NCBI GenBank assembly: GCA_029256035.1 | Contig: JAQSYR010000237.1 | Span: forward strand, 1 to 7,628 | Direction of reading: 5' to 3' | Source: Anaerocolumna sp. | Lineage (GTDB): Bacteria > Bacillota > Clostridia > Lachnospirales > Lachnospiraceae | Length of the DNA: 7,628 bases | Shown: positions 1 through 5,956 of the stretch, piece by piece | How positions within the stretch are numbered: the stretch's first letter is position 1 | How the letters are laid out: every line of letters begins with the position of its first letter | Translations under genes and position numbers: made by a program | The notes under the pieces: model-generated | The model's input: the letters and a program-made list of their open reading frames with translations, nothing else | What the model was told of the DNA's origin: nothing | Databases searched by the model: none

Positions 1-197
1 TCTGTTAAGGAAGAAGATGCTATATCTACCGGCTCATTATAGTGGGTTGCCATATGCCTTCTAATATAAGTACTGCAGCCTTGAGAACCATGGAGAATGG
101 TCATACATTTCTTTATCCCATAGAAAGCAGTTACCGACCCCATTGGCATACACATTTTACAGGGGTTTACGTTTAGATTAACGATGGTTCCTTTCAT
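1..197 (-). CDS. nifN: NifN, FeMo-cofactor scaffold subunit (N-terminal 65 codons, cut by window edge)
   Basis: This is the 5' part of nifN; the gene runs off the left edge. NifN pairs with NifE to form the scaffold on which the NifB-derived iron-sulfur precursor matures to FeMo-cofactor. The visible residues start MKGTIVNLNVNPCKMCMPMG and include Cys13, Cys16 and Cys41 in HGSQGCSTYIRRH, followed by NEPVDIASSSL. This NPC-x2-C...HGSQGCSTYIRRH pattern is typical of NifN and separates it from NifK, which has NPAKTCQPVGA and HGSQGCCAFHR in this same window. The ATG lies inside the end of nifE: the nifE stop TGA overlaps it as ATGA, which suggests translational coupling. An AGGAGG (205-210) stands 7 bases upstream. 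In some clostridia nifN is fused to nifB; whether that holds here cannot be seen. Confidence 0.93.
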   Translation of the reverse strand, partial: MKGTIVNLNVNPCKMCMPMGSVTAFYGIKKCMTILHGSQGCSTYIRRHMATHYNEPVDIASSSLT

Positions 198-1543
198 AAA
201 GCTGCCTCCTTCCTAATAAACTTCCATACAGGATTATTTATACTCATATTAATCTCTTTTGTAAAATTAATAACTCCATCAAAACCACTTAGTGGATGCT
301 TCCTTTCATGGTTATGATCACAAAAGGCAATTCCAAGCTTATAGGCTAATGGCCTTTCTTTTACTCCTCCAACTAAAATATGGGCCCCTTTTTCCTTAAT
401 AAACTTCTCAAGTTCGGCTGGATTTGTATCATCTAGAATTACCGTATCCGGGTTAACTAATGACTCGATAATATCATAATCCTCTTTTTTACCAGTTTGT
501 GTCCCTACTACTACTGTCTCTATTCCCATGGATCTAAATTGCCTGATCAAAGAGATTGCTTTAAAACCCCCACCTACGTAGATTGCTGCCTTTTTTCCAT
601 CCAGATTCTTTCGATACTTTGCCTCAAAATCTTTGATTTTTTCAGCTTCCTCTGAAGTAAATGCTATTGCTTTTTGTCTGGCCTCCTCATTATTTAGGGC
701 CTCTGCCGTGCGAATTAAGGAACTTGTCGTATCTTCAATACCAAAAAAGCTTACCTTTATATAAGGAATTCCCATTTCTTCTTCCATGCGATTTGCCAGG
801 TAAGTACTAGAACCGGCACATTGAACAATATTTAATTCTGCACTTGGAGCTTTCAATAAATTTTCGTAATTTGAATCCCCGGTAATGGTAGATACTACCT
901 GGATACCTATCTTATTTAAATAGTCCTTGATAATCCACATTTCCCCAGCAAGGTTAAAGTCACCAAGAATGTTTACTCCTCTACGTTTTTCCGGTTTTAC
1001 ATCCTTAATCAGCTCCATAATTGCATTACAAGCCATCTTATAACCAACGGATTTGTTACCAGAAAATCCTGGAGATTTCACTGGTATAACACGTATGTTA
1101 TATTTCTCTGACATTGCTTTGCATACTGCTTCTACATCATCTCCAATGACACCAACAATGCAAGTGGAATATACGAAAATTAATTTTGGTTGATGATTTT
1201 CCGCAATTTCTTCAATTGCAGCTGTTAATTTTTTTTCTCCCCCGAAAATAACATCCTGCTCTCTTAAGTCCGTTGAAAAACTGTTTCTATAAAGATCTTC
1301 TCCACTAGATAGACTTCCCCTAATATCCCAGGTATAACTGGCGCATCCGATTGGACCGTGTACAATGTGAAATGCATCTGTGATTGGATTAAGCACAACT
1401 CTTGCACCGCTATATACACAAGCCCTCTGGCTAACGGAACCGGATACGCTGTTGGTGTCACATTTCATACCATTGCCGCCACAGCCACCTTGTTTTAATA
1501 ATATAAAGTCTTTCCTCTCATCTAAAATGCTGATATTCTCCAT
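194..1543 (-). CDS. nifE: NifE, FeMo-cofactor biosynthesis scaffold subunit
   Basis: NifE forms a heterotetramer with NifN in the cytoplasm and carries the cofactor precursor before transfer to apo-MoFe protein. The 449-residue protein is of normal family length and has no internal gap. Visible signatures, numbered from the chosen start, are Cys42 in SQRACVYSGARVVLNP, Cys67 in HGPIGCASYTWD, Cys128 in STCIVGVIGDD, the ILGDFNLAGE block near 192-201, Cys242 in NIVQCAGS, the YVGGGFKA block, and the C-terminal FCDHNHERKHPLSGF segment. The ACVYSGARVVLNP and CDHNHERKHPL stretches distinguish NifE from NifD. The ATG at 1543 is preferred over one nine codons upstream (1570) because GAGAGGAG stands 8 bases before it. 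The gap to nifK is 64 bases with no terminator visible, and the 3' end overlaps nifN. Unlike nifD and nifK, the gene is undamaged. Confidence 0.96.
   Translation of the reverse strand: MENISILDERKDFILLKQGGCGGNGMKCDTNSVSGSVSQRACVYSGARVVLNPITDAFHIVHGPIGCASYTWDIRGSLSSGEDLYRNSFSTDLREQDVIFGGEKKLTAAIEEIAENHQPKLIFVYSTCIVGVIGDDVEAVCKAMSEKYNIRVIPVKSPGFSGNKSVGYKMACNAIMELIKDVKPEKRRGVNILGDFNLAGEMWIIKDYLNKIGIQVVSTITGDSNYENLLKAPSAELNIVQCAGSSTYLANRMEEEMGIPYIKVSFFGIEDTTSSLIRTAEALNNEEARQKAIAFTSEEAEKIKDFEAKYRKNLDGKKAAIYVGGGFKAISLIRQFRSMGIETVVVGTQTGKKEDYDIIESLVNPDTVILDDTNPAELEKFIKEKGAHILVGGVKERPLAYKLGIAFCDHNHERKHPLSGFDGVINFTKEINMSINNPVWKFIRKEAAL
205..210 (-). promoter_or_regulatory. Ribosome binding site of nifN, inside nifE
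   Basis: A perfect AGGAGG lies within the last codons of nifE, 7 bases before the ATG at 197-195. It fixes the nifN start and, with the ATGA stop/start overlap, supports coupled translation of NifE and NifN, which act as a complex. Confidence 0.8.
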
Positions 1544-1551
1544 GAACAACA

Positions 1552-1559
1552 CTCCTCTC
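1552..1559 (-). promoter_or_regulatory. Ribosome binding site that sets the nifE start
   Basis: GAGAGGAG lies 8 bases before the ATG at 1543-1541 (protein starting MENISILDERK). The alternative upstream ATG at 1570 would place this element inside the coding region and has no comparable site of its own. Confidence 0.75.
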
Positions 1560-1660
1560 AAATCATGCACCAGTCTCTACCAATTTTCATTTTACCTAGT
1601 CTATTACTTACATAACCATTTCAAAGTCTTCTTCTGCACAGTCTCTATCTTGTCTGTCCA

Positions 1661-1664
1661 TATG
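1661..1664 (-). other. nifK deletion junction 2 near the C-terminus
   Basis: The frame reading IPFVRAGFP runs into YGQTR and a stop at 1645. Shifting the frame by one base at this point gives MDRQDRDCAEEDFEMVM and a TAA at 1608-1610, the expected C-terminus. Roughly 30 codons normally found between these blocks are absent. Confidence 0.75.
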
Positions 1665-2593
1665 GGAATCCAGCTCTTACAAAAGGAATATCTTCTGCTC
1701 TTGCAATATATTTACCATGGGTTCCACCAATGAGTAAATCCACGCCTTCTTCCTTAATCCACTGATGAAGTTCGAATAAGTCACCAGCTGCTTTCGCTTT
1801 GCAGTCTGTTACTCCAAATTTGTTGAATAATTCATTTGCTGCCGCTCCAAATGCATCACCAGGAGTACCAGTTACCAAGTACTTAGGAATCATTCCCATT
1901 TCCAATACGAATTCAGCTAAACCAAGTACTGTATCCGGATCACCGAAAATAGCTACCTTTTTATTGTAAGTATATTGGTGGATGTCAATCAGAATATCCA
2001 CAAGCTGGCCACGCTCTTCCTCTATCATATAAGGAATTTCCTGCTTAGAATAACTCTGAAGTGCCATAATGTACTCATCTGTATTCGCTATACCAATAGG
2101 AAGCGGAAGTACTTTGTATGGTACTTTACATTTCTTTTCCAGTGTCTCTGCGCCTGATTCGCTAGCTGCTTTGCCAAGGGCTAATGTAAGTTCTGAATCA
2201 CCAAGTTCGATAATTTCTTCCACAGTAGTTCCGCCCTTTGGATACATTTCAAACTTACCAGTCATTGGACTATCCATTACTGCACTTGTATCTGGCAGCA
2301 TAGTATACTTTACGCCCATAGCAGTTGCAATTTTTTTCATTTCTCTCATATCACCAGGGTTTGTAAAGCCTGGAATAATCGCTACTTTGCCGTTCTTTTT
2401 ACCAGATTTAACAGATAAATAACTAATAAAGCTGGCTACCATATTACTAAACCCGGTTACATGAGAACCTTTATAACTAGGAGTATTGGTATGTATCATG
2501 TATTTCCCTTCTGGTATACTAATGTCTTGTATAATAGAAGTTAAATCATCACCTATGGTTTCTGACAAGCAGGTAGTATGAACTGCTATGATT

Positions 2594-2604
2594 GCTTGAG
2601 GATG
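2594..2604 (-). other. nifK deletion junction 1 on an 11-base microhomology
   Basis: The stretch CATCCTCAAGC fits both flanks. In the upstream frame it is part of the codons for Ala-Ser-Ser-Ser, following DPAM, as expected for NifK. In the frame shifted by one base it encodes His-Pro-Gln-Ala leading into IIAVHTTC, also as expected. About 89 bases (not a multiple of three) appear to be missing between two copies. The second copy is inferred from the reading of both flanks and is not seen. Confidence 0.75.
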
Positions 2605-2802
2605 CCATAGCCGGATCTTTAAAATGTCTAGTGAGTAACATTCTGTGAAAAGCACAACAACCTTGAGAACCATGGCTGTGTGGCAAGCATTCATGTACTC
2701 CAAGTGCGGCATAAATTGCTCCTACCGGTTGACAGGTTTTCGCAGGGTTAATTCTTAAAGCACTTCTATCATATTTTTCTTTACTTGTATAATTCAACAT
2801 AA

Positions 2803-4145
2803 TTACTCACCTCCTATTACGCCATCAAGAATTGGTTTATTCTTCCAAGGTGCTTTCACATAGCCCCATGCTGGTGTATAAATACCCATGCTAATATCTC
2901 TTGCAAAATTTACTGCTCCACGAAATCCAGCATATGGTCCGCTATAATCGTAAGAATGTATCTGCCTGGAAAGAATACCACTTTTCTGAGCTACAAACTT
3001 ATCTTTAATTCCCGAGAAAAAGATGTCAGGTTTATATATTTTAAGGAACTCTTCTGTTTCAAAATGATTTAAATCATCAATCATAAAAGTTCCATCTTCC
3101 ATTTCTTTAACCATACCACCGTAGTAGTCCAGCTTTTTATCTTCTACCAGTTTCTTATAATCTTCTTCACCTAAATATAAATGATATTTTTCTGGATCTG
3201 GTTCCACTGTAATACTTTCGATGTTTTTACTGTCTGCATCTAACTTAATATTAGGAATTACTTCTCTTCCTTCATAATCATCTCTATGAGCGAACTCATA
3301 ACCTGCCATTAATGTAGACATACCAAGATCCTTTAACAGAACCTGGTAATGGTGAGATCTGGAACCACCGGCGTAAATAGCAGCTGTCTTACCTTTTAAT
3401 TTACTTTTGTAATAATCCATATCTTCCTGTATTAAATCCAGTTCATCTGCGATTACTGCTTCTGTTCTTTCCGTTAATTCTGGATCATTAAAGTATTCAG
3501 CTATACTTCTTAAGGATTCAATGGTTCCCTGTACTCCGATAAAATTAACTTTTACCCAAGGCACACCATATTTCTCTTCTAACATTTCTGCAATATAATT
3601 AATTGAACGATGACATTGCACTAAACTTAATCACAGCTAAATGCAATACATTTAATACCGAATTCACTTTCTGCCCATTTTGCCACTGCATGGATATCAT
3701 CACCAATCAGACCTACTGGGCAGGTGGAAGTAATAAAAATAGTAGATGGTTTAAATAAATCCATTGCTTCTTCAATTGCTTTCTTTAATTTTTTTTCACC
3801 ACCGAAAACAATATCAGCTTCCTGCATATCTGTTGAAAAGCAATACTCCAGAAAATTATCTTGGCCTTCTTCTTTCTTTCCTTTATGTCTTCTGGTTCCC
3901 CATGTGTAATAAGCACATCCAATGGGACCATGAACAATCGTAAGGGCATCTTTTACCGGTCCAAGCACAACGCCTTTACATCCTGCAAAGCAGCATCCTC
4001 TATGAGTCATAATTCCTGGAATCGCACGTACATTAGCTGCTATTTCATTGTTGTTTTCATTATTGTTTACCTGAACAATATGTTCTTTACGGTTTTTATA
4101 TACTTTCGAGTTATACTGGTCAAGCACCTTTTCCATAGTATTCAT
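2803..4145 (-). pseudogene. nifD: NifD, MoFe protein alpha subunit, broken by an internal deletion with frameshift
   Basis: Intact NifD holds the FeMo-cofactor active site and half of the P-cluster. The 5' piece (4145 to about 3632; stop at 3627) starts MNTMEKVLDQYN and has the P-cluster cysteines Cys51 (HRGCCFAGCKG), Cys77 (HGPIGCAYYTWGTRRHKG) and Cys142 (TSTCPVGLIGDD), ending GIKCIAFSC. The 3' piece (about 3630 to 2803, another frame) begins LSLVQCHRSINYIAEM, with the cofactor ligand Cys (Azotobacter Cys275), and continues to QIHSYDYSGPYAGF, with the ligand His (His442), and the C-terminus. About 83 to 86 residues are missing between them, including the VSQSxGHHIAN block with the equivalents of Gln191 and His195, so no functional alpha chain can be made. 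The 3' piece keeps the extra segment typical of clostridial NifD (about VEPDPEKY to FMIDDLN). Start: AGAGGGG lies 5 bases before the first ATG. The gap from nifI2 is 14 bases. Confidence 0.92.
3630..3632 (-). other. nifD deletion junction
   Basis: On the minus strand the bases read TTTAGCTGTGATTAAGTTTA. The upstream frame gives F-S-C-D-stop where the family has F-S-C-E-G-Y/F-K-G. A frame shifted by two bases gives L-S-L-V-Q-C, the block some 85 residues further on. Missing length is about 250 bases and not a multiple of three. Confidence 0.8.
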
Positions 4146-4159
4146 GGGATCCCCTCTTT

Positions 4160-4543
4160 CTAATAAGCTTCTATGGACTTTTCACCATTTCGAATCTGGT
4201 AATTATCATAGATTGGCATTACAAATATTTTTCCATCACCCGGATTACCGGTAGAGTTAACATCCATTAAAGTCTGCACAACTTTTGATACATCTTCATC
4301 ATTTACGACAAAAGTAAATGCTCTCTTGGAAATTAATCGTGTTGTTTCAGATATATGCTCTCCCATATGGTTTACAGGAAGTTCACCGGCATCTACAAAA
4401 GAGGTTAACATACCCATATCTATCAGCTTTTTACCTCTTCCTAATACTTTTCTACAGGTAAACCCTGGAACACCAATCCCTGCAAGTGCTTCTTTTGTTT
4501 CGTTGACTTTATTCTGTCTGACAATTGCCATTATTTCTTTCAT
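4160..4543 (-). CDS. nifI2: NifI2, PII-like nitrogenase regulator
   Basis: NifI2 is a PII-family (GlnB-like) protein that acts with NifI1. In methanogens and clostridia the pair binds the MoFe protein and blocks its contact with the Fe protein when fixed nitrogen is plentiful; 2-oxoglutarate and ATP relieve the block. The 127-residue protein is of normal length. It shows the PII N-terminal strand MKEIMAIVR, the FTCRKVLGRGKK entry to the T-loop (about 29-39), a T-loop longer than in NifI1 running to about residue 70 (ISETTRLISKR), and the nucleotide-binding B-loop STGNPGDGKIFVMP (97-110). The longer T-loop and the NPGDGKIFV form separate it from NifI1 and GlnB. TAGGAGGG precedes the ATG, 11 bases separate it from nifI1, and nifD follows after 14 bases. 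Confidence 0.95.
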   Translation of the reverse strand: MKEIMAIVRQNKVNETKEALAGIGVPGFTCRKVLGRGKKLIDMGMLTSFVDAGELPVNHMGEHISETTRLISKRAFTFVVNDEDVSKVVQTLMDVNSTGNPGDGKIFVMPIYDNYQIRNGEKSIEAY

Positions 4544-4554
4544 GGTCAGCCCTC

Positions 4555-4881
4555 CTATAGTCCTTTTTTCTTAGAACTGATTGTATATGCTTCTTCTACC
4601 GGACTTACAAAGATTCTACCGTCACCAAAGCTTCCATTTTCTCCGGTTCTAGCGTATTTCATAATTATTTTCACTACATCTTCTTTATCTGCATCTTCCA
4701 CTACCATTAACAACATTTCCTTAGGAAGTTCGTCATAATAAACTTCTCCTACTTTCACACCCTTTTGTTTACCACGTCCATAAACATCCATTTTGGTTAC
4801 TGCAGGAAATCCAGCAGATAATAATTCAGATAAAACTAAACCAACTTTCTCCGGTCTGATAATTGCTCTTACTAATACCAT
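4555..4881 (-). CDS. nifI1: NifI1, PII-like nitrogenase regulator
   Basis: NifI1 is the partner of NifI2 in post-translational control of nitrogenase by 2-oxoglutarate and nitrogen status. The 108-residue protein has the PII layout: strand 1 MVLVRAIIRP, the AGFPAVTKMDVYGRGKQKG block (23-41), a T-loop with tandem tyrosines at 48-49 in VGEVYYDELPKE, the strand MLLMVVED, and the B-loop and C-terminus ARTG...GSFGDGRIFVSPVEEAYTIS (77-102). The FGDGRIFVSPVEEAYTI ending is typical of NifI1. Start: GGGGAGG lies 7 bases before the ATG, and the gap from nifH is 14 bases. Position between nifH and nifD is the hallmark of archaeal and clostridial nif operons. No damage is seen. Confidence 0.95.
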   Translation of the reverse strand: MVLVRAIIRPEKVGLVLSELLSAGFPAVTKMDVYGRGKQKGVKVGEVYYDELPKEMLLMVVEDADKEDVVKIIMKYARTGENGSFGDGRIFVSPVEEAYTISSKKKGL

Positions 4882-4895
4882 AATAATACCTCCCC

Positions 4896-5717
4896 TTAAA
4901 TATCTAATATTCCATGTTCCATTAAGATTTCTTCTAGTCTTTCCTGTTTCATTGGCTTTGGTATTACAAACATATCGTTTCCATCAATCTTACTTGCCAG
5001 TGCTCTGTACTCATCAGCCTGACCAACTGTTGGATCAAAATCAATTACTGTTTTCTTATTAATTTCTGCTCTTTGTACCATATTATCTCTTGGTACAAAG
5101 TGAATCATCTGGGATCCTAATTCTTTTGCAAATGCTTCTACTAATTCAGCTTCCCCATCTACTTTTCTGGAATTACAGATAATACCACCAAGTCTAACAC
5201 CGCCGGTGGCAGCATACTTTTGAATACCTTTTGAAATGTTGTTGGCAGCATATAAAGCCATCATTTCACCGGAAGCTACGATATAGATTTCCTGTGCTTT
5301 TCCTTCACGGATTGGCATTGCGAAACCACCGCAAACAACGTCGCCTAATACATCGTAGAATACATAATCTAAATCATCCGTATAGGCACCTAACTGTTCC
5401 AATAAATTAATGGATGTGATAATACCACGACCTGCACATCCAACACCAGGTTCCGGACCGCCAGATTCTACACAACGGATACCAGCATAACCTGATTTCA
5501 ATACTAAATCCAAATCAATGTCTTCCCCTTCATCACGAAGCGTATCCAGTACTGTCTTTTGTGCTAAGCCCCCTAGCACTAGTCTTGTGGAATCCGCTTT
5601 AGGATCACATCCAACGATCATAATTTTCTTACCCATCTCACCTAAACCTGCAGTAAGATTTTGTGTGGTAGTAGATTTACCGATACCACCTTTTCCGTAA
5701 ATAGCAACCTGTCTCAT
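4896..5717 (-). CDS. nifH: NifH, nitrogenase Fe protein (dinitrogenase reductase)
   Basis: NifH is the homodimeric ATP-driven electron donor to the MoFe protein, and also takes part in cofactor and P-cluster maturation. The 273-residue protein is full length. It has the P-loop GKGGIGKST (8-16), the DPKADSTR block (38-45), Cys94 in PGVGCAGRG and Cys129 in DVVCGGFAMP (the two ligands each subunit gives to the shared [4Fe-4S] cluster), and Arg97 at the position that is ADP-ribosylated in organisms with DraT. Switch II is DVLGD (122-126). Start: AAGGAGG stands 7 bases before the ATG. It is the first gene of the operon, with a promoter and structured leader upstream. All catalytic residues that can be checked are present, in contrast to the damaged nifD and nifK downstream. 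Confidence 0.98.
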   Translation of the reverse strand: MRQVAIYGKGGIGKSTTTQNLTAGLGEMGKKIMIVGCDPKADSTRLVLGGLAQKTVLDTLRDEGEDIDLDLVLKSGYAGIRCVESGGPEPGVGCAGRGIITSINLLEQLGAYTDDLDYVFYDVLGDVVCGGFAMPIREGKAQEIYIVASGEMMALYAANNISKGIQKYAATGGVRLGGIICNSRKVDGEAELVEAFAKELGSQMIHFVPRDNMVQRAEINKKTVIDFDPTVGQADEYRALASKIDGNDMFVIPKPMKQERLEEILMEHGILDI

Positions 5718-5748
5718 ACAAATCCTCCTTCATACTGTGTGAACAACA

Positions 5749-5773
5749 GCCGCTTCCTGATTAAGGGAGCGAC
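5749..5773 (-). promoter_or_regulatory. Hairpin in the nifH leader RNA
   Basis: On the transcribed strand GTCGCTCCCT pairs with AGGAAGCGGC around a 5-base loop (TAATC). The stem has ten positions with one G-U wobble and one A-C mismatch. It ends about 31 bases before the nifH ATG and is GC-rich in very AT-rich surroundings. No run of T follows on the minus strand, so it is not a typical terminator. A role in mRNA stability or 5' regulation is inference. Confidence 0.45.
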
Positions 5774-5802
5774 GTCTCTGTCATATAGAGCTTTTATTTA
5801 TT

Positions 5803-5819
5803 GATGAAATTTTATCATC
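5803..5819 (-). promoter_or_regulatory. Small hairpin at the start of the nifH leader
   Basis: GATGA and TCATC form a 5-bp stem around a 7-base AT loop, immediately downstream of the predicted -10 box. It would lie at or near the 5' end of the transcript. With only five pairs it could be chance. Confidence 0.25.
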
Positions 5820-5826
5820 TACAGGA

Positions 5827-5853
5827 TTTATATGCAATGCATTGATTTGTCAA
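5827..5853 (-). promoter_or_regulatory. Likely housekeeping-sigma promoter of the nif operon
   Basis: On the minus strand a perfect TTGACA (5853-5848) is followed, 15 bases on, by TATAAA (5832-5827). The spacing is short of the ideal 17; TAAATC at 17 is a weaker alternative. An AT-repeat tract (about 5854-5876) just upstream could act as an UP element. Transcription would begin near 5820, giving a leader of about 100 bases. No sigma-54 (GGCAC...TTGCA) promoter was found, which fits clostridial nif operons not driven by a proteobacterial NifA system. Confidence 0.55.
5835..5844. promoter_or_regulatory. 10-bp perfect palindrome between the -35 and -10 boxes
   Basis: CAATGCATTG is its own reverse complement and sits in the 15-base spacer of the predicted nifH promoter. 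A dimeric regulator bound there would cover the polymerase site, so it is a candidate operator. The regulator is unknown. Confidence 0.35.
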
Positions 5854-5885
5854 ATATATATATAATTTATTGCTATTTTTGAACA

Positions 5886-5927
5886 TTTTTCACTATTCGT
5901 GGTTCTGTTATAAATTTTCGCACTATT
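5886..5927. repeat. Pair of direct repeats (CACTATT) exactly 30 bp apart
   Basis: On the plus strand TTTTTCACTATT (5886-5897) and TTTTCGCACTATT (5915-5927) share CACTATT, starting at 5891 and 5921, each preceded by a T-run. The 30-bp spacing is close to three helical turns. They lie about 40 to 75 bp upstream of the predicted nifH -35 box and just past the end of the flotillin gene, where an activator could bind. Chance is possible in AT-rich DNA. Confidence 0.3.
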
Positions 5928-5956
5928 TTATATTATATATTCTAATAACAAAATAT

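Larger units (their letters stand above)
1608..2800 (-). pseudogene. nifK: NifK, MoFe protein beta subunit, broken by two internal deletions with frameshifts
   Basis: Intact NifK pairs with NifD to form the N2-reducing MoFe protein and shares the P-cluster. Three collinear pieces in different frames are seen. Piece 1 (2800 to about 2604) starts MLNYTSKEKYDRSALRINPA and holds Cys23 (KTCQPVGA) and Cys48 (GSQGC); its open frame then runs on as nonsense to 2549. Piece 2 (about 2604 to 1663) resumes at HPQAIIAVHTTCLSETIGDD, with the third P-cluster Cys, and reads normally to IPFVRAGFP; its frame stops at 1645. Piece 3 (1661 to 1608) gives the expected C-terminus MDRQDRDCAEEDFEMVM. Compared with family proteins about 30 residues are missing at each join, including the TEGASVFGGG region and the C-terminal segment after GFP. 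The short N-terminus is normal for clostridia. The ATG follows nifD by 2 bases, with AGGAGG inside the end of nifD. Real mutation or assembly error cannot be told apart here. Confidence 0.9.

Noticed and set aside
1544..1570. Longer nifE start nine codons upstream
   Set aside because: The GAGAGGAG at 1552-1559 is correctly placed for the ATG at 1543, and the extra residues do not resemble NifE.
1380..1733. Plus-strand open frames across the window, for example 1380-1733, 2069-2422, 3861-4163 and 5870-6094
   Set aside because: They lie opposite well-identified minus-strand genes or AT-rich DNA and their translations resemble no protein family.
2605..2712. Start of the second nifK piece at 2712
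   Set aside because: The residues before HPQAIIAV are out-of-frame reading of genuine nifK sequence encoded in the first frame, so no new start is supported.
3606..3621. GTG start at 3621 making the nifD 3' piece a separate gene
   Set aside because: This GTG is the Val codon of the conserved LVQC block. There is no ribosome binding site, and the piece continues NifD.
1608..4145. nifD or nifK interrupted by an insertion element, intron or intein, as in cyanobacterial nifD elements
   Set aside because: Sequence is missing at the joins and nothing is inserted; no mobile-element or intron signatures are present.
5749..5773. Rho-independent terminator of the flotillin gene at the leader hairpin
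   Set aside because: No T-run follows on the transcribed strand, and the stem lies about 185 bases past the stop, next to nifH.
5827..5853. Sigma-54 promoter with NifA-type activation for nifH
   Set aside because: A TTGCA occurs, but no GGCAC partner at the right distance and no TGT-N10-ACA activator site was found.
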